From JAYKHL01 sp035284865 (GTDB taxonomy: Bacteria; Cyanobacteriota; Sericytochromatia; S15B-MN24; JAQBPE01): a DNA stretch of 13,710 bases. The notes under the pieces are model-generated. The model was given only the letters and a program-made list of their open reading frames with translations. It made no database searches and was not told where the DNA came from. The stretch covers positions 1-13,710 of the forward strand of contig JAYKHL010000205.1 in the NCBI GenBank assembly GCA_035284865.1. The letters are read 5' to 3'. The position numbers were made by a program, and so were the translations under genes. Below, piece by piece: positions 6,523 through 12,770 of this stretch (positions are counted from its first letter, which is position 1; every line of letters starts with the position of its first letter).

Positions 6523-7380
6523 TTGCGGCTCGAAGAATTCTGGGAGCGGGTCGGGCAGCGCATCTTCGTGTCAGCCACGCCGGGCGACTTCGAGCTCGCC
6601 GCAAGCGGGCGGGTCGTGGAGCAGATCATCCGCCCCACGGGCCTCGTGGACCCCGAGGTGGAGGTGCGCCCCATCGAGGGCCAGGTGGACGACCTGCTGG
6701 CGGCCATCCGGGAACGCATCGCCCGGCAGCAGCGGGTGCTGGTCACGACGCTGACCAAGAAGATGGCCGAGGACCTCACCGAGTACATGCTCGAGCTCGG
6801 CATTCGCGTGAGGTACCTGCACGCCGACATCGAGTCGCTGGAACGCATCGAGATCCTGCGGGACCTGCGGCTCGGCGCCTTTGACGTCCTCATCGGCGTC
6901 AACCTGCTGCGAGAGGGCCTCGACCTGCCAGAGGTGTCCCTGATGGCCATCATGGACGCCGACAAGGAGGGCTTCCTGCGCGCCGAGCGGTCCCTGGTGC
7001 AGATGATAGGTCGCGCAGCCCGCCACCCCGAGGGGCGCGTCATCATGTACGCAGACCGCATGACAGAGGCGATGACCCGCGCCCTGGACGAGACGACGCG
7101 CCGCAGAGGCAAGCAGTTGGAGTATAATCAAGCCCACGGCATCACGCCGCGCGCCATCGTCAAGTCGTCGCGAAACCGCTTGCTGGAAAGCCTGCGGCCG
7201 GCCGAGGACGGATCCGAGGCCACGACCACCGCGCCGCTGTCCCCCAAGGAAGCCGAGCGGCTCATCAAGCAACTGGAGACGGAGATGCGCCAAGCAGCCA
7301 CCGTGCTGGACTTCGAGCTGGCCGCCAAGCTACGCGATCGCATCAAGGCCCTCCGCGAGGGCGCCGGCCCGGCGCGCTGA
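6523..7380 (+). CDS. uvrB: UvrB, C-terminal part after the internal stop
   Basis: This is the remainder of uvrB in the same frame. It carries FVSATPGDFE (motif III region), the helicase C-terminal half with VTTLTKKMAEDLTEY, YLHADIESLERIEILRDLR, GVNLLREGLDLPEVSLMAIMD and QMIGRAARHPEGRVIMYAD (motifs IV-VI), and the terminal UVR motif (about 7243-7365, EAERLIKQLETEMRQAATVL and on) that contacts UvrC. The homologous sequence really begins at 6448, directly after the TAA. The first possible start codon there is the TTG at 6523 (Leu in NRPLRLEEF), with no ribosome binding site, so independent translation is unlikely. All conserved motifs are intact, which means the gene has not decayed elsewhere and any lesion is recent or artefactual. 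Confidence 0.88.
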   Translation: MRLEEFWERVGQRIFVSATPGDFELAASGRVVEQIIRPTGLVDPEVEVRPIEGQVDDLLAAIRERIARQQRVLVTTLTKKMAEDLTEYMLELGIRVRYLHADIESLERIEILRDLRLGAFDVLIGVNLLREGLDLPEVSLMAIMDADKEGFLRAERSLVQMIGRAARHPEGRVIMYADRMTEAMTRALDETTRRRGKQLEYNQAHGITPRAIVKSSRNRLLESLRPAEDGSEATTTAPLSPKEAERLIKQLETEMRQAATVLDFELAAKLRDRIKALREGAGPAR

Positions 7381-7391
7381 GCGCCCCTCCG

Positions 7392-10202
7392 ATGGCAGAG
7401 CTGCGCACCAACCGTGAGATCGTGGAGCAGGGGGAGACCTCGCTGGTCAGCACCCTGCTGCCGCTGCCGGCGGGTTGGACCGTGCTGCCCCAGCTGGTGC
7501 TGCCGGGCCATCAGTTCCACCACGAGCCGGGTGATGTGGACGCGGTGGTGCTCAACGAGCGCGGCGTCTTCCTGATCGAGTACCGGCACTGGCATGGCCG
7601 CATCGAGGTCTCCACCGCCCCGACCTGGAGACAGGTCTTCGTCTCGGGCGACCGCCACGAGCGCCCCAACCCGCTGCCCCAGCTGCGGACCAAGCGGGCC
7701 GGCCTCGAGCGGTTCCTGGCCGAGCGGGGGCTGGCTCGCGCCCCCATCCACCTCGTCCTGGCCTTCCCCGACCGCTCCCAGCTGGACGTCGGTGAGGGAG
7801 AGACCGCTGCTGCTGCGCTGGAGGGGATCCCGGCCCTGGCCCTGGGCCAGGCGGTGGCCTGGATGCTGGCAGACAGCCCGGATCGCCCCGTCGGCGCGCT
7901 CAGCGTCGCAGACCAGGCAGCCATCGCCGAGCAGCTCCGTCCTGCGAGCCCCCGACGCCTGGTGAACCAGTACCAGCTGACCTCCATCCTGTCGCGCACG
8001 GAGACCCAGACCACCTACCTGGCCTGGGACACCCAGCTCGAGCGCACCAAGCTCGTCAAGGAGCTGCGTTACGACCCTTACCAGCAGCCTGAGAAGCTGG
8101 AGCGGGTGCGCAACGAGCTGCTGCGCGAGGCCAAGCTGACCATGCAGCTTCGCCACGACCACATCGTCAGCGTGGAGCACGTCATCCCACGAGACGACTG
8201 CTACTACCTCGTGACGGAGTGGATCGAGGACTGCAAGACGCTGGCACAGGTGCTCGAGGAGCAGCACCACGCGCCGCTCCCCGTGGACCAGGCTGTCGCG
8301 ATCGCCACCACCCTGGCCGACGCCCTGGCCTACGCCCACGAGCAGGGCATCGTGCACCGCGACGTCCGGCCGGAGAACATCCTGGTGGCCCCACGGGGGG
8401 TGGTGAAGCTGGCCAACTTCGGGCTCGCGAAGAAGGCGGATGTCGGCACCCAGCCCACCATCGATCTGCGCAGGATGGCCCAGGAGAACCCGCACGTCGC
8501 CCCGGAGTTCAAGGTCGGGCAGGCGGGACACCACCAGGTGGACCAGCGCGCAGACGTGTACTCGCTGGCCACCCTGCTGTACAAGCTGCTGACGGGAAGG
8601 ACCCCGCAGCACCTGGACGAGAAGTACTCGGAGCCTCCCAGCCGGCTCAACCCTCTGGTGCCGCCCGCGCTCGATGCGTGCATCGAGAAGGCGATGCGCA
8701 TCGACCCGCAACAGCGCTTCGCGACGATGACGGTCTTCCGGGATCGGCTGGCGCACCACGACACCCCCCGGGTCTCGGAGGGAGCGCGCTACACGGACCG
8801 CAGGCTGGTGACACGCACCCCCAGCTCGCTCGTGTTTCAGGCCCACGACGAGAAGCTGCAGCGCCCGGTGGCCCTCAAGAAGGTGCTGCTGGAGCCGCGG
8901 CTGACGGAGGCTGAGCGCCAGGTGTTGCTCAGCCAGCTGCTGCGGGAGGCGCAGCTCGCGCGGGGGTTGATGCACCCCTACATCGTCTCCGTCTTCGACC
9001 ACTTCATCGAGGACGGGGACGGCTACATCGTGATGGAGTGGCTGGAGGGCTGCACGCTTCGAGAGGTGCTGAACCAGAAACAGCAGCTGTCCCTCGCTCA
9101 GGTCAGGCAGATCGTGGAGCAGGTGGGCAACGCGCTGCAGTACGCCCACAGCCAGGGCGTGGTGCACCGTGACATCAAGCCCGAGAACATCATGTTCCAC
9201 GAGCACAAGGCCACCGTGCTCGACTTCGGCATCGCCCACACGCTGGAGCGCTCGGGAGCGGTCGAGCTCAGCAAGACGGCGGGCACGGCCCGGTACGTCG
9301 CCCCGGAGGTGATGGCCAGAGGGGAAGCCGACGTCCGCGCAGACGTGTTTTCCCTCGGTGTGGTGGTTTACGAGTTGCTCACAAACCGGTACCCGTACAG
9401 CGCCGACGTGATCATGGCGCGCTACTCCAGCGCGGTGCTGCACCCACCGCAGCCGGCGAGCACCCTCCACCTGGAGTGTGACGCGGCGGTGGACGGGGTC
9501 CTCGCGCGGGCGCTGGAGGTCGATCCCGAGCGGCGCTGGGCGACAGTCTCCGATTTCCAGAATGCCTTCCTCCACGCCGAGGGAGGGGGGCTGACCTTCG
9601 AGCCGGAGGCTGGCGACGGCTGGTCCCGCCTGGTGGCCATCTCGGCCGTCCTCTTCGTGGTGTTCCTCGTCGTGGGGCTCTGGACGTCCCAATCCTTTCG
9701 GACGATGTTCCAGGTTGCGCCCCTGCCCAGCGTCAGCCCCCTGGCCGTGGCGTCGGCGCCGGTGGTGGCCGCCCCCCCGGTGCCCAGCCCCTCTCCAACG
9801 GCGACGCCCGAACCGACCCCAACCCCCGAGCCGGCCTGGCGCAGCCAACCCGAGGCCGTCGAGGAGGTGACGCTGCGGGTCATGGACGTGGCAAGCCTGG
9901 GTGGGCGCACGCGGGTCACGCTGCAGGTGATCAACACGAGCGAGGACACCGTCGCCTTCCTGAACCGCACGGACCGCCCGGAGCTGTTCGTCTGCTACGA
10001 CGATCTGGAAAACGACCTCTCCGAGACCCTCGACATCCACACCGTGGATGCGGCCCTGCTACGCATCGAACCAGGTCAGACGGTGAAGGGGAGCTTCGAG
10101 CTCGCCACAGACGTCCGCGCCCGCGCCCGTGGCCTGCTGATGACCCTGATGGAAGACGGGGGCAAGGGCCGCAAGTTCACGCTTCGCAGCGCCGCGCCCT
10201 GA
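7392..10202 (+). CDS. membrane Ser/Thr kinase: NERD-like, pseudokinase, kinase, TM, extracytoplasmic domain
   Basis: This is a 936-residue multidomain protein. Residues 10-130 resemble a NERD (nuclease-related) domain: GETSLVSTLL, GDVDAVVLNERGVFLIEYR, with D50 and E63 at the expected metal-site positions but Arg65 where the family has Lys. Residues about 194-455 are a Hanks-type kinase fold with K223, HRDVRPEN (322-329), NFG (342-344) instead of DFG, and APE (370-372); it is probably a pseudokinase. Residues about 467-725 are a second kinase with K496, HRDIKPEN (592-599), DFG (611-613), a TAGTARYVAPE activation loop, and RADVFSLG. Neither has a glycine-rich loop (LTSILSRTETQ; LVTRTPSS). One TM helix (about 747-763) and a Pro/Thr linker (about 795-815) lead to a beta-rich domain (824-936), which should lie outside the membrane. 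It starts 11 nt after uvrB, probably in the same transcript. The target is unknown. Confidence 0.88.
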   Translation: MAELRTNREIVEQGETSLVSTLLPLPAGWTVLPQLVLPGHQFHHEPGDVDAVVLNERGVFLIEYRHWHGRIEVSTAPTWRQVFVSGDRHERPNPLPQLRTKRAGLERFLAERGLARAPIHLVLAFPDRSQLDVGEGETAAAALEGIPALALGQAVAWMLADSPDRPVGALSVADQAAIAEQLRPASPRRLVNQYQLTSILSRTETQTTYLAWDTQLERTKLVKELRYDPYQQPEKLERVRNELLREAKLTMQLRHDHIVSVEHVIPRDDCYYLVTEWIEDCKTLAQVLEEQHHAPLPVDQAVAIATTLADALAYAHEQGIVHRDVRPENILVAPRGVVKLANFGLAKKADVGTQPTIDLRRMAQENPHVAPEFKVGQAGHHQVDQRADVYSLATLLYKLLTGRTPQHLDEKYSEPPSRLNPLVPPALDACIEKAMRIDPQQRFATMTVFRDRLAHHDTPRVSEGARYTDRRLVTRTPSSLVFQAHDEKLQRPVALKKVLLEPRLTEAERQVLLSQLLREAQLARGLMHPYIVSVFDHFIEDGDGYIVMEWLEGCTLREVLNQKQQLSLAQVRQIVEQVGNALQYAHSQGVVHRDIKPENIMFHEHKATVLDFGIAHTLERSGAVELSKTAGTARYVAPEVMARGEADVRADVFSLGVVVYELLTNRYPYSADVIMARYSSAVLHPPQPASTLHLECDAAVDGVLARALEVDPERRWATVSDFQNAFLHAEGGGLTFEPEAGDGWSRLVAISAVLFVVFLVVGLWTSQSFRTMFQVAPLPSVSPLAVASAPVVAAPPVPSPSPTATPEPTPTPEPAWRSQPEAVEEVTLRVMDVASLGGRTRVTLQVINTSEDTVAFLNRTDRPELFVCYDDLENDLSETLDIHTVDAALLRIEPGQTVKGSFELATDVRARARGLLMTLMEDGGKGRKFTLRSAAP

Positions 10203-10241
10203 AGCACCCATCAGGGCCTCGCCCGGCGGGTGGCTCGTGCT
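10203..10241. terminator. possible weak bidirectional terminator between convergent genes
   Basis: The 56-nt gap between the convergent kinase and GNAT genes contains AGCACCCA (10203-10210) facing TGG-CTC-GTGCT (10231-10241), with an inner CCC/GGG pair (10222-10224 with 10228-10230). The stem is bulged and there is no T-run on either strand, so it is only a plausible transcript end for two converging units. Confidence 0.25.
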
Positions 10242-10258
10242 GACGTCCAGGGACGCCG

Positions 10259-11278
10259 TCACGCCTCGGTCACGCGCCCACCAGCACCCTCCCCCGTCGT
10301 GGCTGGCCCCAGGACGCCAGCCGGGCTTCCTCCTCGCAGGCCCACGGCTTGACCGGTGCTCCGGCTGCTGGCCTCCCCGACGACCTCGGGCGCCATCCAG
10401 CATGCGGTGCGCCAAGAGGCCACCAGCTCCACCTCGCCCGCGCCATACAGCCGATGCACCGGGGCGTTCGTGTCGGTGGTGTGGAAGCGCATCTCGGCAT
10501 GCCCGGCCGCGCGCAGCGCGCGCTGCGCCGCCCGCACCAGGACGCGGCCAAGCCCCCTGCCCCGCGCCTCAGGCGCCACGGCCAGCTCGTAGAGCACGGG
10601 GCCCTGCTCGCTGCGGGTGACCACGACGGCCCCGAGCGCGACGCCTGCCTCCCGGAGCACGAAGGACGCCTCCCGCATCAACGCACCGCCCTCGCTGGCG
10701 AGGCTCCGCACGTGGTCCCGGATCCCCGAACGGGTCGGCACCTGCGGGGCACATAGCACCAGGCCCGAGACCGTGCCGGCGTTGGCGGCAGCCACCAGCG
10801 CGGCAGCGTCCTCATCCTCCCAGGGAGAAATCGCCGGCTCCAGGGGGCCATCCAGCGCCTCGTTCGGGATGCGGTCAAGGTGATCCACGAAGACCTGGTG
10901 CCGCAGCGGGCTGTAGCCCGCCCCCACGGCAGCCTCCAGCCACGCGACCCCGGCCTCCTCGGTGATGGTCACGAGCTGGGCGTCGCGCCGCAACACCTGA
11001 TGCACGGCCTGCACCACAGCGGGCCGGGCCGGGCCCAGGCCGAACAGGATGGCGCGGTGGCCGGGCGCTGGCCGTGAGGCCGCCACCACCGCAGGCGGCA
11101 GGCCCCGCCCACCCGGCACGTGGATCAGCGACAGCAGGCCGGTGCGGGCCGCCAGCAGGAGCTGGCTCCGCCAGGACGCAAACTCCCCCGCGTCGGGAGC
11201 GCCCAGGGCCTCCGGGGTGAGCAGGGGCAGCCAGAGCGGCTCGTCGTCCCGGCCGAGCACCCGTGCGATGAGGGCCAC
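10259..11278 (-). CDS. GNAT-family N-acetyltransferase
   Basis: This 339-residue protein has one clear GNAT domain in its second half (about 145-295): SPWEDEDAAALVAAANAG as the first helix, VLYELAVAPEARGRGLGRVL (228-247) as motifs D/A with the acetyl-CoA pyrophosphate loop R239-G-R-G-L-G244, and FHTTDTNAPVHRLYGAGE as motif B. The first half (1-140), with GHRAILFGLGPARPAVVQAV and WLEAAVGAGYSPLRHQVFVD, looks like a degenerate second GNAT lobe, an arrangement seen in tandem-GNAT enzymes; this is inference. The C-terminal 40 residues are low-complexity. The start is GTG at 11278, 4 nt after the TGA of the upstream 288-residue gene, so translation is likely coupled. The acetyl acceptor cannot be predicted. 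The downstream neighbour converges on it. Confidence 0.8.
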   Translation of the reverse strand: MALIARVLGRDDEPLWLPLLTPEALGAPDAGEFASWRSQLLLAARTGLLSLIHVPGGRGLPPAVVAASRPAPGHRAILFGLGPARPAVVQAVHQVLRRDAQLVTITEEAGVAWLEAAVGAGYSPLRHQVFVDHLDRIPNEALDGPLEPAISPWEDEDAAALVAAANAGTVSGLVLCAPQVPTRSGIRDHVRSLASEGGALMREASFVLREAGVALGAVVVTRSEQGPVLYELAVAPEARGRGLGRVLVRAAQRALRAAGHAEMRFHTTDTNAPVHRLYGAGEVELVASWRTACWMAPEVVGEASSRSTGQAVGLRGGSPAGVLGPATTGEGAGGRVTEA

Positions 11279-11282
11279 GCCG

Positions 11283-12149
11283 TCAAGGCAGGAAATGGTA
11301 AGGCAGCTCCACCCGCCCCTCGAACGGGAAGAGCGCCGCCAAGGCGGGCAACCCCTGGACCCGTTCAGCCAGTTCCAGCAAGGTCACCAGGCGGCTGTTC
11401 AACGTCTGCCAGTCTGCGTCGTCCAGCGCCTCCCGCCGGGCCGGCTCCGGCAGCGCGGCCAGGCCAGTCACGCTGTCGCGCGCCCAGTCCAGCAGGGCAT
11501 AGGCCTCCTCCAGCAGGGGGCCGAGGCTTCCGAGGTAAATCTGCGTCTCTCGATGGGTGGCAGCCTCGCGCCGGAGCACCTCGGCCGCGGCAGCCTGGGT
11601 CGCCTCATCTCCCTCGAAGGGTCGGAGCCCGAGGCCCGTGGCGCGGAACACCACGTCGATGGCTTGCCGGTTGCGGAACCAGTGGTAGTCGAGCATCGCG
11701 ACGTCGAGCAGCGCACGGCGCAGCCGAACCTCCAGGCTCTCCTGGGGCGCCTGGACCCTCAGCGGGAGCTCTTCGGGGAAGTCCGCGCGGGGCGTGAGGT
11801 CCGGCACCTCGAGCTGGCGCAGGTTCCCTTCGAGCACCGCAGCCTCGGCGTCGAGCAGCGCGACCTGCCGGCCGTACAGGGCGTCGAGCAAGGTCATGCG
11901 GCTGATGTGCTCTGCCAGGGCCGGCTGTGCCTGCAGCGGCAGCATCTTGTCGAGAAGCTCGCGGGCCTCCGCCTGCTGGGCAGCGGCGTGGGCCCGGCGC
12001 TCCCGCGCCATCTCCAGAAAACGCTCGGTGGTCGTGCGGGCCTTGCCGATGGCCTGCGCGACGCTGCCCTTCATCTCCTCGTACTGGCGCTGCGCTTCCT
12101 GGACCGCCTGCTGCTGTTCCGGCGTCAGGCGGGCCGTCTGGTCAGCCAT
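11283..12149 (-). CDS. unrecognised helical 288-residue protein
   Basis: I do not recognise this protein. It is soluble by composition: no signal peptide, no TM helix. Residues 9-70 are a charged helix likely to form a coiled coil (EQQQAVQEAQRQYEEMKGSV, then ARERRAHAAAQQAEARELLD). Residues 80-115 and 138-270 are further helices with regular Leu/Ala spacing, and one aromatic patch, LDYHWFRNRQAID (153-165), stands out. The C-terminus is short and hydrophobic (ELPYHFLP). The start is fixed by a strong AGGAGG at 12156-12161, 6 nt before the ATG at 12149; the open frame upstream to 12461 is only a shadow of the preceding gene. It is separated from that gene by a hairpin terminator and is coupled (4 nt gap) to the GNAT gene, so the acetyltransferase may act in the same process. 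Confidence 0.8.
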   Translation of the reverse strand: MADQTARLTPEQQQAVQEAQRQYEEMKGSVAQAIGKARTTTERFLEMARERRAHAAAQQAEARELLDKMLPLQAQPALAEHISRMTLLDALYGRQVALLDAEAAVLEGNLRQLEVPDLTPRADFPEELPLRVQAPQESLEVRLRRALLDVAMLDYHWFRNRQAIDVVFRATGLGLRPFEGDEATQAAAAEVLRREAATHRETQIYLGSLGPLLEEAYALLDWARDSVTGLAALPEPARREALDDADWQTLNSRLVTLLELAERVQGLPALAALFPFEGRVELPYHFLP

Positions 12150-12155
12150 GGTGTT

Positions 12156-12161
12156 CCTCCT
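12156..12161 (-). promoter_or_regulatory. strong ribosome binding site of the 288-residue gene
   Basis: AGGAGG, perfectly complementary to the 16S rRNA anti-Shine-Dalgarno core, stands 6 nt before the ATG at 12149. It decides this start over the upstream open frame. Most other genes in the window have weaker sites, so high translation is likely. Confidence 0.8.
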
Positions 12162-12214
12162 GGTGGCGGGCGCGAGGGCCTCCCAGGCGCCTCCCCGGCC
12201 CTTATTCCCAGCAA

Positions 12215-12240
12215 ACACCCGGACCTGTCGGTCCGGGTGT
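12215..12240 (-). terminator. hairpin terminator behind the 111-residue gene
   Basis: A perfect 11-bp inverted repeat, ACACCCGGACC and GGTCCGGGTGT, encloses a 4-nt loop. On the minus strand it begins 24 nt after the TGA of the 111-residue gene and is followed by TTGC, so the stem runs into a short T-rich tail (GTGTTTGC). The T-run is short for a rho-independent terminator, but the stem is very stable. It separates the 111- and 288-residue genes, although it may attenuate rather than stop transcription, since no clear promoter precedes the 288-residue gene. Confidence 0.7.
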
Positions 12241-12264
12241 CGGCGGCCCGTGACAGGGCTCGGC

Positions 12265-12600
12265 TCAGGCGTTGTTGCCCAGCGCCCGGTCGACGGCCTG
12301 CAGCGCCTGACCGGCCGGGGTGGCCCCGGCCATGTCCGCTGCAGCCCCCTTGAAGGCGTCCCAGGCCCTCGCCAGATCAGCCTTGGCGGCCCCGGCCGTG
12401 GCCTCGTTGCGGCGGTCCTCGGCCCGCGCCATGTCCCGCTTCTCCTCCATCTTGGCGACATAGCCGCTGGCCGTCTCCACCAGGCCCGCCGCCGCGCTCA
12501 GGGCCGTGCCGAGCCCGGGGAAGAACGCGTTCGCAAGCGGCGCGATCTCCTTCACGAAGTTTGCAACGCTGCTCAGTGCCTTGCCGATGCCTCCGCCCAT
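12265..12600 (-). CDS. unrecognised 111-residue protein with hydrophobic Gly/Ala-rich N-terminus
   Basis: I do not recognise a family. Residues 1-50 (MGGGIGKALSSVANFVKEIA, PLANAFFPGLG, TALSAAAGLVETASGYVAK) are glycine- and alanine-rich, with an amphipathic helix followed by a hydrophobic stretch that is not long enough to be a classical TM helix; such segments occur in membrane-active or self-assembling proteins. Residues 51-85 are a highly charged helix (MEEKRDMARAEDRRNEATAG), and the tail (86-111) is Ala/Gly-rich. There is no signal peptide cleavage site. AGGAGG at 12609-12614, 8 nt before the ATG at 12600, selects this start over the in-frame TTG at 12621. A stable hairpin terminator follows the gene. 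Composition, strong ribosome binding site and dedicated terminator suggest an abundant small protein, but its role is unknown. Confidence 0.75.
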   Translation of the reverse strand: MGGGIGKALSSVANFVKEIAPLANAFFPGLGTALSAAAGLVETASGYVAKMEEKRDMARAEDRRNEATAGAAKADLARAWDAFKGAAADMAGATPAGQALQAVDRALGNNA

Positions 12601-12608
12601 GATGATGT

Positions 12609-12614
12609 CCTCCT
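12609..12614 (-). promoter_or_regulatory. strong ribosome binding site of the 111-residue gene
   Basis: AGGAGG stands 8 nt before the ATG at 12600. It lies inside the longer reading frame that begins at the TTG (12621), so it shows that the ATG is the true start. Confidence 0.8.
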
Positions 12615-12713
12615 CAGTCAAGCGAGCCGTGGGGCCCGCGCCTTGCCCGTGACGGGGGAGCCCAGGAAGGCCCTCGGGGGAGATATACCGGCGCAGCCCT
12701 GCCCCGGTGCCCC

Positions 12714-12730
12714 CTTAAACAGAAACTTAA
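12714..12730. promoter_or_regulatory. AT-rich island with CTTAA direct repeat
   Basis: In a GC-rich gap, CTTAA occurs at 12714-12718 and again at 12726-12730, 12 nt apart, about one helical turn. It lies 114-130 nt upstream of the 111-residue gene and could be a regulator site or part of an upstream promoter element. A TATATC on the minus strand (12687-12682) is a possible -10 box for that gene, without a good -35. Confidence 0.25.
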
Positions 12731-12736
12731 CGGACT

Positions 12737-12770
12737 TTTGAGGGTCCAGAAAAGATCCCGCCCCCTCAAA
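12737..12770 (-). terminator. inverted repeat spanning the stop of the AMIN-domain gene
   Basis: TTTGAGGG (12737-12744) and CCCTCAAA (12763-12770) are a perfect 8-bp inverted repeat with an 18-nt loop. On the minus strand the first arm includes the TGA stop (12768-12766) of the AMIN-domain gene, and the second arm is followed by AGTCCG, not a T-run. It may be a weak terminator or a 3'-end stabilising stem. Confidence 0.4.

Noticed and set aside
7123..7128. TATAAT inside uvrB as a promoter for the kinase gene
   Set aside because: It encodes the conserved E-Y-N of the UvrB QLEYNQAHGI segment and has no -35 hexamer at the right distance.
6523..7380. C-terminal half of uvrB as an independent gene
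   Set aside because: The only candidate start is a TTG inside the conserved NRPLRLEEF segment with no ribosome binding site, and the homology already starts at 6448.
7128..10040. 970-codon minus-strand open frame opposite the end of uvrB and the kinase gene
   Set aside because: It is the longest open frame in the window but lies opposite clear kinase motifs, and its protein (HHDVAVPVLDEVVEDGDDVG type) has no recognisable domain. Lack of stops follows from the codon bias on the other strand.
7392..10202. Kinase gene as part of an antiphage defence island
   Set aside because: NERD and kinase domains occur in defence systems, but the neighbours are housekeeping (uvrB, tatA) and there is no other defence gene, so signalling is the simpler reading.
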